From: CF-96 sp036269455
Lineage (GTDB): Bacteria > Chloroflexota > Dormibacteria > Aeolococcales > Aeolococcaceae
DNA: 18,316 nt
Assembly (NCBI GenBank): GCA_036269455.1
Contig: DATARS010000198.1
Span: forward strand, 1-18,316
Reading direction: 5' to 3'
Program-made: the position numbers and the translations under genes
The notes under the pieces: model-generated
The model's input: the letters and a program-made list of their open reading frames with translations, nothing else
Database searches by the model: none
What the model was told of the DNA's origin: nothing
Shown: positions 14,673-18,316 of the stretch, piece after piece
Position numbering within the stretch: position 1 is the first letter of the stretch
Layout of the letters: every line of letters starts with the position of its first letter

Positions 14673-15265
14673 TAGCGCTCCTCTCTCCAGGGGTCGCCGT
14701 GGTTGTTGTAGCCGCGGCGTTCCCAGAAACCGGGCTCGTCGGTGCGGGTGACGCGCAGCCGCCGCAGCCACTTCGCGCTCTTCCACAGGTAGAGGCGGGG
14801 CACCAGCAGCCGCGCCGGGCCGCCGTGCTCGGCGGCGAGCGGGGCGCCGTCGTAGGTGTCGACCACCCAGGCGTTGCCGCCGGTCACCTCGGCGAGCGGC
14901 ATGTTGGCGGTGTAGCCGCCGTAGCACTCGGCGACGAGGTGGGTCCCGGCCGGGTCGACCGCGCCGAGGAGCAGGTCGAGGCTGACCCCCTCCCAGCGGG
15001 TGTCGAGCTTCGACCAGGTGGTGACGCAGTGGATGTCGACGGTGATGCTCCGGCGCTCCAGGGCGCGGAACTCCGGCCAGGTCCACTGGCGCGGCTCGGC
15101 CACCGCCCCGGCGACGGCGAGGGTCCAGCGGTCGAGCTCCACCGCCGGGGTCGGCCCCTCGCTGAGCACCGGGAAGTCGCCGACCAGGTGCTGTCCCGGC
15201 GGGATCCGCGCGCGCACGTCGGGGGCCTGGCGGCGGCCTCGGAAGCCGCGGCTGATGATCGGCAT
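14660..15265 (-). CDS. Molybdopterin-dependent sulfite-oxidase-like oxidoreductase
   Basis: A 201-residue protein of the SUOX/YedY (MsrP) molybdopterin fold. Cys80 in VDIHCVTTWSKLDTRWEGV (76-94) is the expected thiolate ligand of molybdenum. Further family marks are ECYGGYTANMPL (113-124), HGGPARLLVPRLYLWKSAKW (147-166) and the closing GFWERRGYNNHGDPW (179-193). It has no heme or dimerisation domain, is at the short end for the family, and has no TAT signal, so it is probably cytosolic. Its reaction may be sulfite oxidation, sulfoxide reduction or something else. The ATG at 15265 has GGGAG 7 nt upstream. It forms a two-gene operon with the flavin reductase it overlaps, a pairing that is common for this subfamily and suggests NAD(P)H-linked electron transfer. 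It is divergent from a Crp/Fnr-family regulator 53 bp away. Confidence 0.88.
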   Translation of the reverse strand: MPIISRGFRGRRQAPDVRARIPPGQHLVGDFPVLSEGPTPAVELDRWTLAVAGAVAEPRQWTWPEFRALERRSITVDIHCVTTWSKLDTRWEGVSLDLLLGAVDPAGTHLVAECYGGYTANMPLAEVTGGNAWVVDTYDGAPLAAEHGGPARLLVPRLYLWKSAKWLRRLRVTRTDEPGFWERRGYNNHGDPWREERYWGD

Positions 15266-15285
15266 GTACGGACTCCCGTGGGTGG

Positions 15286-15304
15286 TGTGGCCACAGTCTG
15301 ACTG
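15286..15304. promoter_or_regulatory. Overlapping palindromes in the divergent molybdoenzyme-Crp promoter region
   Basis: TGTGGCCACA (15286-15295) is a perfect palindrome and overlaps CAGTCTGACTG (15294-15304), an inverted repeat of CAGTC/GACTG with a one-base centre. Both lie in the 53-bp gap between the molybdoenzyme and Crp/Fnr starts. The TGTG...CACA half-sites suggest a Crp/Fnr-type operator for autoregulation or control of the oxidoreductase pair. Confidence 0.45.
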
Positions 15305-15305
15305 C

Positions 15306-15311
15306 GATACT
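15306..15311 (+). promoter_or_regulatory. Candidate -10 box for a leaderless crp/fnr-like transcript
   Basis: GATACT ends 7 nt before the GTG at 15319, the distance expected between a -10 box and its transcription start. The only purine run (GGAG) is one base from the GTG, too close to act as a ribosome site. Both facts suit a leaderless mRNA. Confidence 0.3.
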
Positions 15312-15318
15312 CCGGAGC

Positions 15319-15978
15319 GTGAGCGCGGCGCCCCCCACCGACTACCTCTCGCGGCTCGGCGACGCCGACCGCGAGGAGCTGCTCGCGCTGGGCCACCGCC
15401 GCCGCTACCGGCGCGGCGCCACCCTCTTCTCCGAGGGCGACCACTCGACCCACGTCGTGCTCATCCTCTCCGGCGAGGTGCGGGTCTCGTACATGACCGA
15501 CAGCGGCCGGGAGATCTTCTTCGCCACCAAGGGGGTCGGCGACCTCCTCGGCGAGCTCTCGGCGATCGACGGCCGGCCGCGGTCGGCGACGGCGATGACG
15601 CTCGGGCCCACCGAGCTGATGGTGATCGACGGCGCCGACTTCATGGGCTTCGTCAGCTCCCATCCGCAGGCATCGCTGCTGCTGCTGCGCATGCTCGGGG
15701 CGCGGCTGCGCGACGCCGACCGGCGCCAGGTGGAGTTCGGCGCCCTCGACACCGTCGAGCGGGTGGCACGGCGGCTGCTCGAGCTCGCCCCCGCCGGCGC
15801 CGCGGACGAGGAGGTGCTCATCCCCATCTCCCAGCAGGAGCTCGCCGCCTGGACCGGCTCGTCGCGCGAGGCGGTCAACAAGGCGCTGGCGGTGCTCCGC
15901 GGACCCGGATGGGTGGCCACCCGTCGCGGCGGGGTCGTCCTCCTCGACCGCTCCGGCCTCGAGCGCCGCTGCCGCTGA
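15319..15978 (+). CDS. Crp/Fnr-family transcriptional regulator
   Basis: A 219-residue regulator. The N-terminal cyclic-nucleotide-binding beta-roll (about 8-120) carries the phosphate-binding cassette GELSAIDGRPRSATA (78-92), with E79, R88 and S89 where cAMP-binding proteins have their ligand contacts. A long dimer helix (about 118-140) follows, then a winged-helix DNA-binding domain (143-215) with recognition helix SSREAVNKALAVL (181-193). The only Cys is C218, so it is not an iron-sulfur Fnr; cAMP or a related nucleotide is the likely signal. The GTG at 15319 has no proper ribosome site and may be leaderless. Its position opposite the molybdoenzyme operon, with palindromes between them, suggests it controls both. 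R183-E184 in the recognition helix is compatible with Crp-like half-sites. Confidence 0.9.
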   Translation: MSAAPPTDYLSRLGDADREELLALGHRRRYRRGATLFSEGDHSTHVVLILSGEVRVSYMTDSGREIFFATKGVGDLLGELSAIDGRPRSATAMTLGPTELMVIDGADFMGFVSSHPQASLLLLRMLGARLRDADRRQVEFGALDTVERVARRLLELAPAGAADEEVLIPISQQELAAWTGSSREAVNKALAVLRGPGWVATRRGGVVLLDRSGLERRCR

Positions 15979-15981
15979 GCG

Positions 15982-16011
15982 GTCGAGGTGCACGGATCGG
16001 TGGTGCTCGAC
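15982..16011. terminator. Weak inverted repeat between convergent genes
   Basis: GTCGAG (15982-15987) pairs with CTCGAC (16006-16011), and CAC/GTG may extend the stem beyond a 3-nt bulge. It lies in the 49-bp gap between the convergent Crp/Fnr and FAD oxidoreductase genes. Terminator function is possible but poorly supported. Confidence 0.22.
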
Positions 16012-16027
16012 GCGCCCGCGGTCCGAA

Positions 16028-17986
16028 TCAGCTGAGCGTCGCCGGGCGCTCCTCCGCCGGAGGCTCGGCGGGCGCCCCCAGCGGCGGACCCACACCGCGC
16101 GGGACGTCGGCCACGTCGAGGCCGTCGAGGCCGTCGTCCTCATGGCCGCCGCCGTCTCGAGGGGCGCTGCGGATGCGCTCGGCGAGCCGGCCGGTCTCGT
16201 GCTCGAGCGCACCCGCCAGCCGGCCGAGGCCGCGCAGCACCGCCGGGGCGACGCCGCGCAGCCCGGCGAGCGGGTCGGGGAGCTCGCGGCCGAGCGCGCT
16301 GGTGTCACCGAGCACGGGGAGCCCGCGGCGGAAGCGGGAGACGTCGAGCATCCGCAGCGGCGCGAAGACCTCGGGCTCGCGCAGCGGCCAGATGCGGCAG
16401 CGCGGCTGGTCGGAGCCCGACTCGTCGAGGATGCCGTTGACGGCGCGGCGCCCCGCCTCGCTCGCTCCCTCCATCGTCGCCAGGTCGGTGTGGGTGCGCA
16501 CGTAGTCGGCGGCGAGGAAGAGGTTGCGGATTCCGGTGCGCGCCTCGGGCCGCAGCTCCCAGCTGCCGGCGGTGTTGATGAGCAGCGGCTCGAGGTTGGT
16601 CTGCGGGTGGGCCGACGGCCAGGTGATGTCGGGGTCGACGAACCAGCCGGCGCGGTCGGAGTCGCGCAGCTCGGGGACGCGGCGGCGGATCTGGGTCCAC
16701 ACCTCCTCGCCGACCTCCTCGAGGGTGCAGTCCACCGCCGCCCTGCCGAACACCTCGCCGGGACGCTCCCAGTCGGAGACGTCGACGGAGAGGATGCCGG
16801 CGACCGAGCCGTCGCCCATGTCGCCGAGGTCGGCGTCGCGCCAGAACTGGGCCTGGGAGATCGAGGTGAGCGCCCAGGGCGAGTCGATGTACAGGGTGTG
16901 GCCGCGGACGATGGGGACGTCGCGGCGCAGGTAGAAGATCACCCCGTTCATCCAGCGCGTGCGCAGCCCGCCGAGCCGTCCCAGCCCGGGATCGGCGGCG
17001 ATCATCTCGTCGCTGACCAGGCCGGCGCGCGGCGCCCCGTAGAGCCGCCGGCAGCCGTCGCCGGCGGCGGGCGGGCACAGCACCTCGACCGGGACCGCGG
17101 CGACGTAGTGGTCCGCGGTCTCGGTGCGCTCGACCCGCCGCCCGGTCGAGCGGTCGAGCCGGCTCACCACCACCCCGGTGATGCGGTCGCCGCTGCACTC
17201 GATCCGGTCGACCCGGTAGCCGAGCCGGTAGTCGACGCCGAGGCCGCGCAGGTGCTGCAGCCAGGGGCCGATCCAGACGTCGTTGGTGGGACCGTCGAGC
17301 ACCCGGTCGGCGCGGCCCCACGGCTTGGCCTGCTCGAGCAGGAGCTGGAGCAGGATGTAGCCGGCGGTGCGGGCGCTGATCTCCCGCGCCTTGGCGGCGA
17401 CCAGGCAGCGGGTGAGGCCGTCGGCGAGGAACTGGCGGTACTGCGGCGAGCGCTCCTCGGCGCCGACGAAGTCCCACCAGCGGACGTGCTCGTGCTCGGC
17501 GAGGCGGCGCTCGCTGCAGCTCGCCAGCAGCACCAGCAGCCGCTCGGAGAAGTGGGCGACGTCGGCGGGGGTGAGCCCGGGCTCGCCCTCGAGGAGGTTG
17601 CGCAGCACCACTGTCAGCATGCCGCGCAGCTCCGAGGGCCGGGTCGGCACCGAGGCGGGGACGACGATGTTGCGCCCGCGCCGGCGGGCGATGTCGATCG
17701 TGGTGGTGGTGACGAGGTGGTCGAGCACCGTGCCCGCGCCGTGGCCGAGCGAGATCCTGCCCATGGTGTCGGGAACGTGCCGGTAGAAGCCGGGGAAGAA
17801 GCGGAAGCCGTGCTCACCGGGCAGGTCGCGCCGCCCGCCGGTCCCGGTGCCACGCGCCGGCATGCTCCGCGCCTTGCCGCCGGGGATGTCCTTCTCCTCG
17901 AAGACGACCACGTCGAACCCGCGCTCGGCGAGCTCGTGGGCCGCGGTCATCCCGCCGACGCCGCCGCCGAGGACTGCCACCCTCAT
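16028..17986 (-). CDS. FAD-dependent oxidoreductase, carotenoid-dehydrogenase/amine-oxidase-like
   Basis: A 652-residue flavoprotein. The dinucleotide-binding motif GGGVGGMTAAHELAERG (7-23) is followed by E30 for the ribose and GGKARS (36-41). EHGFRFFPGFYRHVPDTM (58-75) is characteristic of a phytoene-desaturase/hydroxysqualene-dehydroxylase-like group. NLFLAADYVRTHTDLATMEG (488-507) plus EAGRRAVNGIL (510-520) is the C-terminal FAD-binding segment. The core ends near 530. About 120 further residues follow: an Arg/Leu-rich stretch, then a Gly/Asp/Pro/Glu-rich, probably disordered tail. The substrate may be a polyene or isoprenoid, but no carotenoid or hopanoid synthesis genes are in view. The ATG at 17986 has GGAGGTCAGG just upstream and overlaps the previous stop as ATGA, so it is translationally coupled to the TPR-type gene. 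Confidence 0.85.
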   Translation of the reverse strand: MRVAVLGGGVGGMTAAHELAERGFDVVVFEEKDIPGGKARSMPARGTGTGGRRDLPGEHGFRFFPGFYRHVPDTMGRISLGHGAGTVLDHLVTTTTIDIARRRGRNIVVPASVPTRPSELRGMLTVVLRNLLEGEPGLTPADVAHFSERLLVLLASCSERRLAEHEHVRWWDFVGAEERSPQYRQFLADGLTRCLVAAKAREISARTAGYILLQLLLEQAKPWGRADRVLDGPTNDVWIGPWLQHLRGLGVDYRLGYRVDRIECSGDRITGVVVSRLDRSTGRRVERTETADHYVAAVPVEVLCPPAAGDGCRRLYGAPRAGLVSDEMIAADPGLGRLGGLRTRWMNGVIFYLRRDVPIVRGHTLYIDSPWALTSISQAQFWRDADLGDMGDGSVAGILSVDVSDWERPGEVFGRAAVDCTLEEVGEEVWTQIRRRVPELRDSDRAGWFVDPDITWPSAHPQTNLEPLLINTAGSWELRPEARTGIRNLFLAADYVRTHTDLATMEGASEAGRRAVNGILDESGSDQPRCRIWPLREPEVFAPLRMLDVSRFRRGLPVLGDTSALGRELPDPLAGLRGVAPAVLRGLGRLAGALEHETGRLAERIRSAPRDGGGHEDDGLDGLDVADVPRGVGPPLGAPAEPPAEERPATLS

Positions 17987-18316
17987 GTCCTGACCTCCGC
18001 CGCGGCGCGACGCCGGGCCCGGCCGCGCAGCTCGGTGGTGGGCTCGAGCCGCGACACCAGCTCCCGGGCCATGGTCAGGTGTCGGGGCATGCCGATGCGC
18101 CGGTACTGGGAGATCGCGTCGGCGAGGAGGACGCGCGCGCGGCGCACGTCGGCGTCGCCGCCGCGGCCGGCGAGCAGGAGGGCCAGCTGGTGACGCACCT
18201 GGGGTTGCTCGAGCCGCTGGGGCAGGTCGTCCGCCTGCCCCAGCGCGGTCTCGAGGTGCTCCTCGGCGGCGCCGTCGAGACCGGCGGCGGCCGCGGCCAT
18301 CCCGGCGACGGTGTGG
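17983..18316 (-). CDS. C-terminal part of a TPR-type protein (incomplete at window edge)
   Basis: The last 110 or so codons of a larger gene; the frame stays open to the window edge and the ATG at 18300 is probably internal. The visible residues form helical repeats: AAEEHLETALGQADDL, then RHQLALLLAGRG, then ARVLLADAISQYRRIGMP. This is the pattern that closes the TPR region of large AAA/LuxR-type or adenylate-cyclase-type regulatory proteins in actinobacteria and Chloroflexota. After it comes a basic Arg/Ala-rich tail. No catalytic or DNA-binding domain can be seen here. Its stop overlaps the FAD oxidoreductase start (ATGA), so the two form one operon. The family assignment is moderate and the function of the full protein cannot be given. 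Confidence 0.65.
   Translation of the reverse strand, partial: HTVAGMAAAAAGLDGAAEEHLETALGQADDLPQRLEQPQVRHQLALLLAGRGGDADVRRARVLLADAISQYRRIGMPRHLTMARELVSRLEPTTELRGRARRRAAAEVRT

Noticed and set aside
13914..15338. A single 474-codon minus-strand frame that would fuse the reductase to upstream sequence
   Set aside because: The part before 14672 is out of frame with the sulfite-oxidase-like gene and reads as Arg/Pro-rich nonsense. The real arrangement is two overlapping genes.
16142..18193. Long plus-strand frame opposite the FAD oxidoreductase
   Set aside because: The composition is Gly/Ala/Val/Asp/Glu-rich without motifs, and the minus strand has a clear FAD-binding protein with a good ribosome site.
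1..18316. tRNA, rRNA, CRISPR array, insertion sequence or phage attachment site
   Set aside because: I saw no cloverleaf, rRNA-like stretch, regular repeat-spacer array, transposase or integrase gene, or terminal inverted repeats in the window.

Overview
The window is very GC-rich bacterial DNA with strong G/C bias at third codon positions, GTG/TTG as well as ATG starts, strong GGAGG-type ribosome sites and actinobacterial-looking promoters (TTGA-type -35 boxes with TA..GT -10 boxes). A mycothiol-type DinB/maleylpyruvate isomerase protein, a lipoprotein adaptor in an RND operon with no outer-membrane factor gene, and several lipobox proteins suggest a soil-type monoderm lineage: Actinomycetota, Candidatus Dormibacterota or a high-GC Chloroflexota relative. 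This placement is inference; no rRNA or tRNA gene is present to settle it.

Layout. 1-640: a secreted Gly/Ser-rich low-complexity protein followed by a hairpin terminator. 768-2488: a translationally coupled pair, a MDMPI-fold metalloenzyme and an alpha/beta hydrolase. 2581-2745: a 54-codon small gene, convergent with a macrolide-type GT1 glycosyltransferase (2749-3915, minus). 3916-4176: a relatively AT-rich divergent regulatory region with nested palindromes and a candidate promoter. 4177-11214: the centrepiece, a four-gene operon: a 45-codon leader ORF with an ideal ribosome site, a degenerate RND permease (RND-1), a 156-residue lipoprotein resembling a stripped-down membrane-fusion adaptor, and a canonical CusA/CzcA-like RND permease (RND-2), closed by a strong terminator.

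11231-12389: a promoter with a perfect TTGACA box, a lipoprotein of a conserved uncharacterised secreted family, and a long perfect hairpin. 12595-13899: a MacB/FtsX-type ABC permease with no ATPase gene beside it. 13914-15265 (minus): a molybdopterin sulfite-oxidase-like enzyme overlapping a FAD/NAD ferredoxin-reductase-like partner, divergent from a Crp/Fnr-family regulator (15319-15978) across 53 bp carrying overlapping palindromes. 16028-18316 (minus): a carotenoid-dehydrogenase-like FAD oxidoreductase with a long disordered tail, coupled by an ATGA overlap to the C-terminal end of a TPR-type protein that runs off the window.

The most unusual point is the RND operon. RND-2 keeps the transmembrane-4 Asp-Asp...Glu-Asn proton-relay motif. 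RND-1 has Gly for the first and most conserved Asp, and has also lost the Glu and Asn. With a small adaptor encoded between two tightly packed permease genes and no outer-membrane channel, this looks like an asymmetric, possibly heteromeric RND exporter adapted to a single-membrane cell. That is a hypothesis built from the sequence, not a demonstrated function.
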